In this document: positions 1-8,013 of the stretch, in pieces
Numbering within the stretch: position 1 is the first letter of the stretch
How the letters are laid out: every line of letters starts with the position of its first letter
Translations under genes and position numbers: made by a program
NCBI GenBank assembly: GCA_903930515.1
Contig: CAIYYW010000386.1
Span: 1 to 22,162 of the forward strand
DNA: 22,162 bases
Reading direction: 5' to 3'
DNA from: an uncultured delta proteobacterium
Lineage (GTDB): Bacteria; RBG-13-61-14; DRUE01
The notes under the pieces: generated by a model
What the model saw: only the letters and a program-made list of their open reading frames with translations
Told to the model about the DNA's origin: nothing
Databases searched by the model: none

Positions 1-633
1 CCAGGGCAACAGCCGCAGGAATCGGTAGTAAAACGAATTCACATAAATCGGCACCTTGATCACCGCGATCCCGTCCGGCTTCAGCAACCTCCGCATTTCC
101 CCCCAAAAAACCGTCGGCTCCGGCTCGTGCTCCAGAAGATCGCTCAGCGCGATCACATCATAGTGGTCCGAAGGGAGCCTGGTCTCGGTCAACCTTCCCG
201 GATGCACCGCGAGCTGGAATTGGAGACGCGCCTGGTCCGCGGCCCATTCCGAAATATCCACACCCTCCACCTCAAACCCGGCGCGCCTGGCGTAATAAAG
301 AAAACTTCCCGCGGCGCATCCCACTTCCAACAATCGGCCCCGGCTTTTGTGGTTCTGGATCAGGCCCAGCAATTCCCGATATTCATTGACCCGGTTCGCC
401 TCGGTCTCCAGATAGTTCCCCTCGAACATTCCGCAGGAGAAATCAGACTCAAAATATTCCTGCCGGTAAAATTCCCGGATCTCGGCCAAGTCCGGCATCG
501 GGCTGACAAAGACCAGCCGACAGTTCCGGCATTGGACCAAGTCATAGTCCTTGCCCTGATGCGTGTAAATCCGGGCGAGGTAGGTGGCTTGATCGGACGA
601 GCCGCACAGCTCGCATGGCTTGATCTCAGTCAT
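1..633 (-). CDS. Class I SAM-dependent methyltransferase with N-terminal zinc finger (3' end cut by window)
   Basis: Partial gene: 211 codons are read from ATG at 633 to the window edge, which cuts it in frame at a Trp. The N-terminus has two CxxC pairs (C7/C10 and C35/C38), a zinc-finger-like module found in front of many methyltransferases of sugar and natural-product pathways. SAM-binding motif I follows as LLEVGCAAGSF at about residues 101-111, with acidic VDIS at about 125-128 and a SDLLEHEPEP motif near 164-173. It is the fourth gene of a minus-strand operon; its ATGACTGA start overlaps the upstream stop by 8 nt and there is no clear Shine-Dalgarno site, so translation is probably coupled. 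The substrate cannot be read; the context of glycosyltransferase and UGM-like oxidoreductase suggests a sugar or lipid-linked sugar. The fold is sure, the substrate is inference. Confidence 0.9.
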   Translation of the reverse strand, partial: MTEIKPCELCGSSDQATYLARIYTHQGKDYDLVQCRNCRLVFVSPMPDLAEIREFYRQEYFESDFSCGMFEGNYLETEANRVNEYRELLGLIQNHKSRGRLLEVGCAAGSFLYYARRAGFEVEGVDISEWAADQARLQFQLAVHPGRLTETRLPSDHYDVIALSDLLEHEPEPTVFWGEMRRLLKPDGIAVIKVPIYVNSFYYRFLRLLPW

Positions 634-2071
634 TTTTCGGGTATTTGATTTCCAAATATTCGTCCCGTTTCAGGACTTCCTCCAGGTCGTAGCGCTCGCC
701 GATAAGGTTCTGAGCCGCCCGGATCCCGGACTCCATGGAATGGTCGAGGTTGTTGTAGATGAACATCCCATACCTCCCCATCAGGGTCAGGTTGGGAAAC
801 TGCCGGACGAAATTCTTGATCAGCGCCAGCATGCTCTCGTGCCCGATCTCGTGCATGGGGTAGGCCTTCTTCGCCCGCACCACGCAATGGTCCATGATAT
901 TTTCCTCCGCGCCCGGCGCCAGCTTGATCCGCGTGAACTGCTTGACCGTGTTCTCCACGATCTTTTCGTCGCTCATGGACCAGAGCGGGTCGGTCTCGAA
1001 AGAAAAGTATTCAAAGACCAGACTGGTCTTGCCCGGCGGGCTCATGGCCTGGCTCCAGTTGGTCGGCTCGTGCAGCCGTCCGAATTCGATCTGCGGGTCC
1101 GGGATGTAGATCCAGGTGTCCTGCGTGATCGGCGCGGAGTCGAACATCAAGACGCAGATCAGGAGGTCGCGGTAGCGGAGGCGCTTGGCCGCGGCAATGA
1201 CCTCGGCGGGCGCGGGCGGATCGAAGATCTGGATCAACTCGGTGACTGGGATGCTGGAGAGGTAATCGGTCGCGGTCTCCACATACTCCTTGCCGTCGCA
1301 TGTCCGGATCACCACGCCGGTGATGACCTTCCCGTCGTGCATCACCTTGGCCACTCTCGAGTTGAGTCGGACTTGGTTCCTTCGTTCGATCTCCTGCTTG
1401 AGCCGCTCGCTGATCCGGCCGATCCCGTGGGCCGGATACTTGAAGCTGGGGATCAGGCTCACCGGCCGGTCCTTTTTGCTCGGCAGCAGGGTTTCCCGGA
1501 TGGTGGACAATAGGCTCATGCCCTTGATCCGCTGCCCGGCCCAGGCCGCGGAAACCTCCGTGCACGGGATGCCCCAGACCTTCTCGGTGTAATTCTTGAA
1601 AAACAGTTCGTACATCTTCCGGCCGAACTGGCTCACCATCCAGTCTTCCAGCGTCACCACCGGCGTCTTGCGCGGGTTCAGTTTTTCCTTGGCAAAGCTC
1701 GCCAGGATATCCGCGCTCACCCACGGGCCCAGGCCGGTGAAAGCGTTCATGAAGGTTGGCGGGTAATTGAAATACTGGTTCATGAAATAGATCTTGGACG
1801 ACCGTTTCACATCAATCAGCTCGTCCACCAACAGCCGCTGGATGAATTCGTCCAGCTCGTTCTTCTTGGTGAAGAAGCGGTGCCCGCCGAGGTCGAACCG
1901 GAACCCGTGATGCGAATGGGTCCGGCTCAAACCGCCCACCGCGTCGTCCTGCTCGAACACCAGGCACGAGACTTTCTCGTCGGTGAGGATCTTGCCCGCG
2001 GCCAGCCCCGCGGGCCCGCCGCCCATGATCAACACCTTCATGTTTTCCTTTGCAATCTTTTCGGTCATCAT
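626..2071 (-). CDS. FAD-dependent oxidoreductase, UDP-galactopyranose mutase/amine-oxidase-like
   Basis: 481 aa, complete. The N-terminal dinucleotide-binding fold is plain: KVLIMGGGPAG at about residues 12-22, the acidic ribose-binding residue E40 at the end of strand 2, then VGGLSRT at 45-51, the GG motif of the amine-oxidase, protoporphyrinogen-oxidase and UDP-galactopyranose mutase superfamily. FRFDLGGHRFF follows, which is common in bacterial members found in polysaccharide clusters. No signal peptide or membrane segment is visible, so it is probably cytoplasmic. Start: the first ATG at 2071 lies in an ATGA overlap with the upstream glycosyltransferase; a second in-frame ATG follows directly and a third sits ten codons in, just before the Rossmann strand. 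The reaction is not determined: it could rearrange or oxidise a nucleotide sugar, or act on an isoprenoid or lipid. The family call is firm, the substrate unknown. Confidence 0.88.
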   Translation of the reverse strand: MMTEKIAKENMKVLIMGGGPAGLAAGKILTDEKVSCLVFEQDDAVGGLSRTHSHHGFRFDLGGHRFFTKKNELDEFIQRLLVDELIDVKRSSKIYFMNQYFNYPPTFMNAFTGLGPWVSADILASFAKEKLNPRKTPVVTLEDWMVSQFGRKMYELFFKNYTEKVWGIPCTEVSAAWAGQRIKGMSLLSTIRETLLPSKKDRPVSLIPSFKYPAHGIGRISERLKQEIERRNQVRLNSRVAKVMHDGKVITGVVIRTCDGKEYVETATDYLSSIPVTELIQIFDPPAPAEVIAAAKRLRYRDLLICVLMFDSAPITQDTWIYIPDPQIEFGRLHEPTNWSQAMSPPGKTSLVFEYFSFETDPLWSMSDEKIVENTVKQFTRIKLAPGAEENIMDHCVVRAKKAYPMHEIGHESMLALIKNFVRQFPNLTLMGRYGMFIYNNLDHSMESGIRAAQNLIGERYDLEEVLKRDEYLEIKYPKND

Positions 2072-3321
2072 GCCACCCAGTATCCGTTGATATACATCGC
2101 CGCGAAAAAGGCCATTGCCCCGGAGCTTCCGATGAGATAAAGATATTTCAAAACCGGCCGATGATCCAGCAGCATGGCCAGAGCCAGGAACATCGGCGCG
2201 GCCATCACCTGGTATCGGAGGTAAGAGTGGTTCCCGTTGGTGGTGTAAAAGAGCCAGAAACTCAGGAGCCAGACCCAGAGGCTCCAGTCAATTTTGCGGA
2301 AGCTGAAAACGATCGCGAGCAGGAGCAGGAGATGGAGCGGGAACTCCTTGAGGTAGGTGTCCGGTCCTTTCAGATAGGTGGCGTAAAGCATCTGCCAGGG
2401 AAAACCGAAATGGCCGTAGAGGTTGGACTCGTGGACCTGGACAAAAACCAGCGCCGACCCGCTGATCCATTTGAAATACAACAATGCCGTGAGCCCGCCG
2501 AGCGGAGCCAGCAGCAGCCAGTTCACAGCCGGCTCGCGGAACAGCCGGATACAGCCGGACTTGAGAGCGCCCCCCTTGAACACCGCGAACAGTCCCGCGT
2601 CCTCGGCCAGGCCCTTGCGGAAATATTCGTAAATGATCGGAAGATAAATCAGCGCCGCCTCGATCCTGGTGAGGCTGGCGAGTCCGGCGAAGAGTCCGGC
2701 TAAAAAATAGCGGTCCTTTTTCAGGAAATAAAAAGAGCCGCAGATCCAGCAAAGGAAAAGAGGCTCGTTGTAAACCGCGTTCAGGGCGTAGGCTCCCGGA
2801 TGGATCAGGGCCAGGCACAGCCCGAGCAGGGAAACGCGCTGGTCAAAATATATCCGCGCCAATTTATAGAAAAAGAATCCGTAGAGGAAATAGCAAAGAT
2901 TCGAGATCATCACCCCCGCGGCCAGGTAGTTGTTTCCCGATAGCCGCGCTCCGGCCTGGATCAGCCAGGGGAACAGGGGCCAGTGCCGATACGCGTATTT
3001 CCTGGTCACTCCGTCTTCATATCCCAACTCGTCCATCACCTTGAGCCGTTGCGTCTCTTCGGCCAGGTCGTAATCGCCTTTGGTGATTTTCTCATAACCG
3101 AGGGCGGCAATCCGGATGAACCAGGCGCCGTCGAAATTGGCCAGGTTTTCAAACAGGGTGGTGGAGGGACGGACCATCCAGACCTCTCCGGGCCAGTTTT
3201 GGCGGGGAAGGAAATGGTGGGAGAAGAAAAAAACCAGGATCAGGATCAGCTTGATCCCGACCAGGATTGACAAAACCCCGATCCATTCCTTCCGGCCGAT
3301 GATCGCGGACTCCTTTTTCAT
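2068..3321 (-). CDS. Multi-pass membrane glycosyltransferase, PIG-V/GPI18-like (GT-C type)
   Basis: 417 aa. One hydrophobic helix lies near residues 14-34, followed by an extracytoplasmic loop carrying NFDGAWFIRIAALGY at about 62-76, close to the WDGxWYxxIAxxGY signature of PIG-V/GPI18-type mannosyltransferases; D64 would be the catalytic-type acid. Many further hydrophobic stretches run to the C-terminus, as in GT-C enzymes that use polyprenyl-phosphate sugars and act on the outer face of the membrane. Eukaryotic relatives add mannose to GPI anchors; the bacterial ones are poorly characterised. It overlaps both neighbours by 4 nt (ATGA), and GGAG lies about 9 nt before its ATG inside the radical SAM gene. 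It probably transfers a sugar to a lipid or surface polymer made by this operon. Acceptor and sugar are unknown. Confidence 0.8.
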   Translation of the reverse strand: MKKESAIIGRKEWIGVLSILVGIKLILILVFFFSHHFLPRQNWPGEVWMVRPSTTLFENLANFDGAWFIRIAALGYEKITKGDYDLAEETQRLKVMDELGYEDGVTRKYAYRHWPLFPWLIQAGARLSGNNYLAAGVMISNLCYFLYGFFFYKLARIYFDQRVSLLGLCLALIHPGAYALNAVYNEPLFLCWICGSFYFLKKDRYFLAGLFAGLASLTRIEAALIYLPIIYEYFRKGLAEDAGLFAVFKGGALKSGCIRLFREPAVNWLLLAPLGGLTALLYFKWISGSALVFVQVHESNLYGHFGFPWQMLYATYLKGPDTYLKEFPLHLLLLLAIVFSFRKIDWSLWVWLLSFWLFYTTNGNHSYLRYQVMAAPMFLALAMLLDHRPVLKYLYLIGSSGAMAFFAAMYINGYWVA

Positions 3322-4817
3322 TTCAAATTTCTCCGGTAAACCCTGAGCAAAAGACCCAGGGTGTAGCGGGGACGGCGCAGGAGCAGGTCCACGATCGCCT
3401 TGCGGAACAGGAACCAGGGGTTGCGGAAAAAGCTCAAGAGATTGTATTTGACGAATTCCCGTCCGGCCATCCGCTCCAATTCTCGCGGCGGAAAATATTT
3501 CGGCTTATAAATGTAACGGGTAAAGGTCAGGTTTTCAAAATTGAAATCATCCGGGAGCAAGCCCTCGGATTTGGCCCGCTCAAAAAGCTCGGTGCCCGGG
3601 AGCGGGTTGGCGATGAAAAAATACGCCATATTGGTCTTGACCTTGCGGGCGAAGCGGAAGGTTTCCCGGATCTGCTCTTTGGTCTCGCCCGGAAAGCCGA
3701 AGATGTAAAAGGCGTTGGTGTGGATCCCGGCCCGGTGAATCTGCCTGGTAATCTCCGAGGCCTTTTCCAAATCCAGCGGCTTTTTGATGATTTGGTCCAA
3801 GACCTCCTGACAGCCGCTCTCAAAGGCCAGGGTCAATTCATAGCATCCGGACCGCTTCATCAGCCCGATCATTTCCGAGTCTAAAGTCCAGACCGCGACC
3901 CCGTTGGGCATATTAAAGGAAATCCGATAGCCCCGGTCAATGATGCCCTGGAAAATTTCCTTGGCCCGCTTCTTGTTCGCGGTGAAATTGTCGTCCTCAA
4001 ACTGAATCTCCCGGATCCCCCACTTTTCGACCAGCTCCCCGATTTCGTCCAGGACATTTTTCGGAGACCGCCACCGGTACCGGTATCCCCAGTATTTGCT
4101 TGAACTGCAGAAACTGCACCGGGCCGGGCACCCGCGCGAAGTGATCATCGGCGTGTTCAGCTTTTCCTTTGAGCTGAAACTGTGCGGCACGATAATCTCC
4201 GAATACAAATCCATCGGCAATAAATCCCGGGCCGGGAAGGGCAGCTGATCCAAATCCTCGACCCACCTGGTCTTGGGATTCAATCTCACCGCGCCGTTTT
4301 CCTTCCAGGCCAAACCGTCAATCCCGGACAGGTCCCCGTCCCGTTTCAACGCCGCGATCAAATCCCGCATCGTGTATTCGCCTTCTCCCAGCGCGATCAG
4401 GTCCAAATCCTTTTCCTTGGCCAGAAGCTCTTCCGCCAGAAAGGTCGGGTAGGTTCCGCCGGTGATGGTGATGATTTCCGGGTTCAACTGCTTGACCCGT
4501 TTGCAAATCTCGCGCACGATCGGGAACACCGACGAGAACAGACAGGTGATCCCGACCAGGTCCGGCTGAAATTCCCGGATCCGCTGCAGGATCTCATCAT
4601 CGCTGGAACCGTAGGCCATAAAATCATCGTCCAGGTCGGTCTCGTGATAAAATCCCTCGGCAACCGCGTCCATTATTTTCACCTCCGCGGAATCCCGGAT
4701 TACGGAGGCGATATAGGAAATTCCCAAGGGAGGGAAAACCAATTTCATCGTTTCCTTGTAAAGCCGGACCGGCGGAAAGAGCAAAAAAACCTTGTCAATT
4801 TTTCTAGGAGCCGGCAC
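3318..4817 (-). CDS. B12-binding-domain radical SAM protein (BchE-like class)
   Basis: 499 aa, starting with GTG at 4817; AGAGGT lies 11 nt upstream and no ATG lies nearer. Residues 1-160 form a cobalamin-binding-type Rossmann domain, including LVGITCLFSS near 88-97, ITGGTYPT near 118-125 and LGEGEYT near 143-149; the classical DxHxxG motif is not visible, as is usual for this class. The linker with the QLPFPARDLLP motif at 191-201 is typical. The radical SAM core carries the CxxxCxxC cluster motif at C230/C234/C237 and FEDDNFT, which binds near SAM. Such enzymes do methylations, ring formation or other radical steps on lipids, porphyrins and sugars; the substrate here is unknown. It is the promoter-proximal gene of a four-gene operon with a membrane glycosyltransferase, so modification of a lipid or glycan is the best guess. 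Confidence 0.9.
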   Translation of the reverse strand: MPAPRKIDKVFLLFPPVRLYKETMKLVFPPLGISYIASVIRDSAEVKIMDAVAEGFYHETDLDDDFMAYGSSDDEILQRIREFQPDLVGITCLFSSVFPIVREICKRVKQLNPEIITITGGTYPTFLAEELLAKEKDLDLIALGEGEYTMRDLIAALKRDGDLSGIDGLAWKENGAVRLNPKTRWVEDLDQLPFPARDLLPMDLYSEIIVPHSFSSKEKLNTPMITSRGCPARCSFCSSSKYWGYRYRWRSPKNVLDEIGELVEKWGIREIQFEDDNFTANKKRAKEIFQGIIDRGYRISFNMPNGVAVWTLDSEMIGLMKRSGCYELTLAFESGCQEVLDQIIKKPLDLEKASEITRQIHRAGIHTNAFYIFGFPGETKEQIRETFRFARKVKTNMAYFFIANPLPGTELFERAKSEGLLPDDFNFENLTFTRYIYKPKYFPPRELERMAGREFVKYNLLSFFRNPWFLFRKAIVDLLLRRPRYTLGLLLRVYRRNLK

Positions 4818-4857
4818 TGATATTTTTGACCTCTAACTGCATAAAAAGTTTGATCTT

Positions 4858-4886
4858 ATTCTACCATCGGATACCCCGCTTGACAA
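4858..4886 (-). promoter_or_regulatory. Sigma70-like promoter of the radical SAM-glycosyltransferase operon
   Basis: Read on the minus strand, -35 TTGTCA (4886-4881) and -10 TAGAAT (4863-4858) are 17 nt apart, each matching consensus at five of six positions. The predicted transcript starts near 4851, giving a leader of about 35 nt before the GTG start. Sequence-based prediction only. Confidence 0.6.
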
Positions 4887-5000
4887 AAGAGCCGGAGCTT
4901 GGGAATCAATCCCTTTTTTCTTTTAACTTTTTATCCGCCTCATCCTCCCGCTCGCCCCTCCGTTGACAGCCGGGGAAAAACCGCCAGAATATTCACGAGC

Positions 5001-5666
5001 ATGGACTCGATATTAAATCTGATCAAATTCTTTATTGACTATTTCCTGCACCTGGACACCCACCTGAACCAGGTGATCCAGACCTACGGGACCTATACCT
5101 ATTTCCTGCTTTTCGTGATCGTGTTCTGCGAGACCGGCCTGGTGGTCACCCCGATCCTGCCGGGAGACTCCCTTTTGTTCGCGGCCGGAACCTTTGCCAC
5201 GCCCGGCGGCCCGCTCAAGGTCGGATGGCTCTATCTGGTCCTGGCAATTGCCGCGATCCTGGGAGACACGGTCAATTATTCCATCGGCCATTTTCTGGGC
5301 CGGGAGGCCTTTGAGAAATATCCGCGCATTTTCAAGAAGCAATACCTGGAACGGACCCACGCATTTTTCGAGCGGTACGGGGGCAAGACCATTATCATCG
5401 CCCGGTTTGTTCCGATTGTCCGGACCTTTGCCCCGTTCGTGGCCGGAGCCGGGACTATGACCTATACGAAATTCATCGGCTACAATGTGGTCGGCGGGTT
5501 GCTCTGGGTCGCGGTCTGCGTCTTCGGCGGATACTTCTTCGGGAATATCCCGATTGTGAAGAAAAATTTCACCCTGGTGATCCTGGGCATCATTTTCATC
5601 TCCGTCCTTCCCGCCTCCATTGAATACTTCCGACACCGCTACGGCAAAGCCGGAAAGGCCGGATAG
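5001..5666 (+). CDS. DedA family membrane protein
   Basis: 221 aa from ATG 5001. A longer reading from TTG 4899 adds 34 residues that do not look like the family, so the ATG is preferred although no strong Shine-Dalgarno site precedes it. It has the DedA/SNARE-associated layout: a hydrophobic helix followed by [18 protein letters not shown] (43-60), [14 protein letters not shown] (88-101) and [17 protein letters not shown] (135-151). E44/D56 and R135/R141 have the spacings of the essential acidic and arginine pairs described for the E. coli DedA proteins YqjA and YghB. Family members are proton-dependent transporters or lipid scramblases needed for envelope integrity; some recycle undecaprenyl phosphate or flip phosphatidylethanolamine. 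It lies divergent to the glycan-type operon, so a role in lipid-carrier handling would fit, but that is inference. Confidence 0.9.
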   Translation: MDSILNLIKFFIDYFLHLDTHLNQVIQTYGTYTYFLLFVIVFCETGLVVTPILPGDSLLFAAGTFATPGGPLKVGWLYLVLAIAAILGDTVNYSIGHFLGREAFEKYPRIFKKQYLERTHAFFERYGGKTIIIARFVPIVRTFAPFVAGAGTMTYTKFIGYNVVGGLLWVAVCVFGGYFFGNIPIVKKNFTLVILGIIFISVLPASIEYFRHRYGKAGKAG

Positions 5667-5734
5667 TTTGCCGCTTTTCAAAAAAGATTCCGGGGATTAA
5701 AATGTTGAGCAGAACTTTTCCGGGAGGGCAGGGG

Positions 5735-6811
5735 ATGCGGAGAAAAATTTTCAGGCTCTTGATCGCGGTTCTGGCGCTGAGTTCTTTCGCCGTGACGATC
5801 GGGACCGGCTGCAAAAAGAAAGAGGCCGGACCAAATGACCAGACCTCGGCTCAAGCGCAAAGGGAAGCGCCGGCGGAGCAGGTTCCCGCGGTTAAGCCGG
5901 ATTTTCCGGAATTGACTTCCATCCAGGCCGCGCAGTTGGCGGATCAAGAGGCCCGGAAATGGAACCCGGACGCCCTGCTCTGGTATCTGACCTGCCCGTC
6001 AAAATACCTTGATTACCGCTACGCTGAGAATGACCGGGCCTGGCAGTGGGCCGCGGTTTTCGTCAACCCCCATAACGACCGGAGATACAATGTCCAAATC
6101 CAGGGCGACCGGGCGATTTCGGGGGAGGAAGAAAAATATGTCAAGCGGGAATCTCCGGTTGATCCGGGCTTTCCCAAAGACCGGCCCGGGGTTTCGCTCA
6201 AGGACGCGGTCAAGGTCGCGCTCGAGGCCGGCGCCCCCGGATGGGAAAAGCCGATGTTCTACTACATCATTGACAACAGCAACCCCGCCTACCATGGCAA
6301 GCCGGTCTGGGATTTGGTCTTTTCCAGCCAGATGGTCGCTTATACCGTTGACGGGATCAGCGGCAAATTGCTGGAGACCCGGCTCCTGGATTTGGCCGGA
6401 TCCCGGCCGATCACCCCGGAAGAAATCCAGAAACTGCCTTTGGGAAAAGATGAAAACCAGGCGCGGGACCTGGAAATTATTTATCAATTCTATCAGGCGA
6501 TCAACGAGGGAAAATATGACGACGCCCTCGCGATGATGAATCCGGAGACGGCCGGGAACGATCAGACCAGGCAGATCTGGAAAAACAATTTTGACAGTTT
6601 GGACCGGGTGAAGGTGATTGATGTGACGGCCGCTGAACAAACCCCCGGGGGAAATGAGCGGCCGGTTTACCAGGTACTGATCTACGCCCGCTTAAAAAAT
6701 CCCGGCCAGAGCCGGAACTGGGCCGACGGGGAAAACAGCCGCTGGATCACCATCAGCCCTTCCGGCGAGGGCCGGAAAATCTTCGCTATCGCCACCAGTC
6801 CCCTGAAATAA
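5735..6811 (+). CDS. Predicted lipoprotein of unknown function (PepSY-like and NTF2-like halves)
   Basis: 358 aa from ATG 5735, chosen because a purine-rich GGGAGGGCAGGGG stretch lies directly before it; an upstream ATG at 5702 would add 11 residues in front of the signal peptide. The signal is MRRKIF plus a hydrophobic stretch and a TGC lipobox with C26 as the lipidated residue, followed by a Lys-rich then Ala/Glu/Pro-rich linker. The middle (about 60-230) contains a short PepSY-like phrase YTVDGISGKLLE. The C-terminal 120 residues (YQFYQAINEGKYDDALAMM and a later mixed beta region) resemble an NTF2-like/DUF4829-type fold. Function is not recognised. It starts about 70 nt after the DedA gene on the same strand and may be co-transcribed. 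The 172 nt after it hold a GC-rich hairpin but no further gene. Confidence 0.75.
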   Translation: MRRKIFRLLIAVLALSSFAVTIGTGCKKKEAGPNDQTSAQAQREAPAEQVPAVKPDFPELTSIQAAQLADQEARKWNPDALLWYLTCPSKYLDYRYAENDRAWQWAAVFVNPHNDRRYNVQIQGDRAISGEEEKYVKRESPVDPGFPKDRPGVSLKDAVKVALEAGAPGWEKPMFYYIIDNSNPAYHGKPVWDLVFSSQMVAYTVDGISGKLLETRLLDLAGSRPITPEEIQKLPLGKDENQARDLEIIYQFYQAINEGKYDDALAMMNPETAGNDQTRQIWKNNFDSLDRVKVIDVTAAEQTPGGNERPVYQVLIYARLKNPGQSRNWADGENSRWITISPSGEGRKIFAIATSPLK

Positions 6812-6983
6812 AGGTTTGCGGACACCCGCCCGGGCGAGGCGCCCGACAGCCGCCCGCGCTTTCCTGATCCATCTCCGGCCAGGGGAGGGAACCAAAATCC
6901 ATTGCCGGAGTCGAACCTTGATGGATCCCTTTGGATAAAAAGCTCTTTGTATGGTAAAGTAAAACCGCGTAAAGGAGGGTAAA

Positions 6984-7601
6984 ATGGACCAGGCGCAAAT
7001 TGAACAGGACCTTCAGTTGATCAAGCGGACGATCAAGGCCAGCGTCCGCTACACCAATATTCCTCCCCTGGGATATCTATGCTCCGGGATTTTCGGCCTG
7101 GCCGGGCCGGCCCTGACTTACCTGATCATCGGCGCGGACAAGGCCGGCCATCCTGATCTTCTCACCCGGACCGACCTGTTGGCCCTGGCCGGGGTGTGGA
7201 TCGGAATTATGCTGGCCGCGCTCTGTTCCAGCGCCTTTTTTATGGCGCGCCGAGCGAGGAAGCGGAAGCAAGCGGCCTGGAACTCGCTTTCGGCCCGGAT
7301 TTTTCTTTCCCAATTGCCGGTCCTGTTGGTCGCTGCCATCCTGACTTCGGCCCTGGCCGGTTATGGACTGGTGGCAATGGTTCCGGCTTTATGGCTCTTG
7401 TTCTGGGGATTGATCCTCTTTTCCTTCTTCTTCTTCACCGGGACCGAACATTTGTTGCAAAGCATCATCTTCATCGCCCTGGGGACCGCAGGCCTGTTGG
7501 TCCCGTTTCCCGTCACGCTTCTGCTGCTGGCCGCGGGGTTCGGATTGATCAACCTGGTCTGGGGAATCGCCGGCCTGGTCAGGGGCGACGCCGGGAAATG
7601 A
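6984..7601 (+). CDS. Six-helix integral membrane protein, partner of a winged-helix regulator
   Basis: 205 aa. A strong ribosome site (AAAGGAGGG) lies 4-5 nt before ATG 6984. A polar N-terminal stretch of about 28 residues (MDQAQIEQDLQLIKRTIKAS) is followed by about six hydrophobic segments near 28-50, 66-87, 106-126, 128-151, 157-176 and 177-199, with a basic loop MARRARKRKQ at 87-96. No enzymatic motif is visible. Its TGA overlaps the ATG of the next gene as ATGA, so it is translationally coupled to a small winged-helix DNA-binding protein. Such membrane protein-regulator pairs are commonly annotated as hypothetical protein plus transcriptional regulator. It might anchor or sequester the regulator, or be the regulated envelope component; neither is shown by the sequence. 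Confidence 0.75.
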   Translation: MDQAQIEQDLQLIKRTIKASVRYTNIPPLGYLCSGIFGLAGPALTYLIIGADKAGHPDLLTRTDLLALAGVWIGIMLAALCSSAFFMARRARKRKQAAWNSLSARIFLSQLPVLLVAAILTSALAGYGLVAMVPALWLLFWGLILFSFFFFTGTEHLLQSIIFIALGTAGLLVPFPVTLLLLAAGFGLINLVWGIAGLVRGDAGK

Positions 7602-7891
7602 AACCGGAACTGCTCAACCCGGTCATCCACGAGCGGGTCCGGCTGGCCGCGATTGCGGCCTTGGCCGCCCGGGGAAAACTCAGCTTCAGCGAATTAAAGG
7701 AAATCCTGGAAGTCACCGACGGGAATTTGAGCGTCCATACCTCGGTCCTGGAACAGAACGGCTTTATCAAAATCAATAAAAAATTCGTCGGTAAAAAACC
7801 CCGAACCACCTTCGTCATCACCGATAAAGGCCGAAAGGCCTTCCGCAATTACCTCGCCCAACTAGAGCGGCTCCTGAAAGAGTCCCGGTAG
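7598..7891 (+). CDS. Small winged-helix transcriptional regulator (HTH_34/MarR-ArsR-like)
   Basis: 97 aa from ATG 7598, which forms an ATGA overlap with the membrane protein gene; longer in-frame readings upstream lie inside that gene and are rejected. The whole protein is one winged-helix domain: ERVRLAAIAALA (helix 1), LSFSELKEILEVT (helix 2), DGNLSVHTSVLEQNGFI (recognition helix) and a basic wing KKFVGKKPRTTFVITDKGRKAF, ending in a helix likely used for dimerisation. This matches the short winged-helix family in which no ligand domain is present. It probably binds DNA as a dimer and may regulate its own operon or the following radical SAM gene. No operator was identified. Confidence 0.85.
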   Translation: MKPELLNPVIHERVRLAAIAALAARGKLSFSELKEILEVTDGNLSVHTSVLEQNGFIKINKKFVGKKPRTTFVITDKGRKAFRNYLAQLERLLKESR

Positions 7892-7917
7892 TCCGGACGG
7901 TCCGGCCGGAACTTTTT
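7892..7917 (+). terminator. Possible weak rho-independent terminator
   Basis: Five-base GC stem TCCGG (7892-7896) with CCGGA (7906-7910), followed two bases later by TTTTT (7913-7917), just after the regulator's stop. The loop contains an alternative CCGGA/TCCGG pairing. The stem is short, so this is tentative. Confidence 0.3.
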
Positions 7918-7938
7918 CCCTTTTCCGCGGTCATACTT

Positions 7939-7944
7939 TATGAT
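7939..7944 (+). promoter_or_regulatory. Candidate -10 box for the second radical SAM gene
   Basis: TATGAT matches the -10 consensus at five of six positions, about 70 nt before the preferred start at 8014. No convincing -35 box lies 16-18 nt upstream. If used, transcription would begin near 7951, close to the upstream ATG at 7957, which further favours the start at 8014. Confidence 0.3.
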
Positions 7945-8013
7945 ACAAAGTTCTTTATGAAGCTGGAAAAGGGCCGGGTCCGGTCACGCGAAAGCGGGAA
8001 AGGAAGGGAAGCA

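Noticed and set aside
620-1513. Long plus-strand reading frame opposite the flavoprotein gene
   Set aside because: It is antisense to a clear FAD-binding protein, has no family motifs and reflects the GC-rich third positions of the real gene.
4880-4910. TTGACA on the plus strand as a DedA promoter
   Set aside because: No acceptable -10 lies 16-18 nt downstream; the hexamer is the other strand of the operon's -35 region.
6831-6845. CGGGCG/CGCCCG hairpin after the lipoprotein gene
   Set aside because: The stem is only 6 bp with no T-run, so it is not called an intrinsic terminator.
7957-8013. Upstream ATG start for the second radical SAM protein
   Set aside because: It has no ribosome site and adds 19 basic residues before the family's normal N-terminus.
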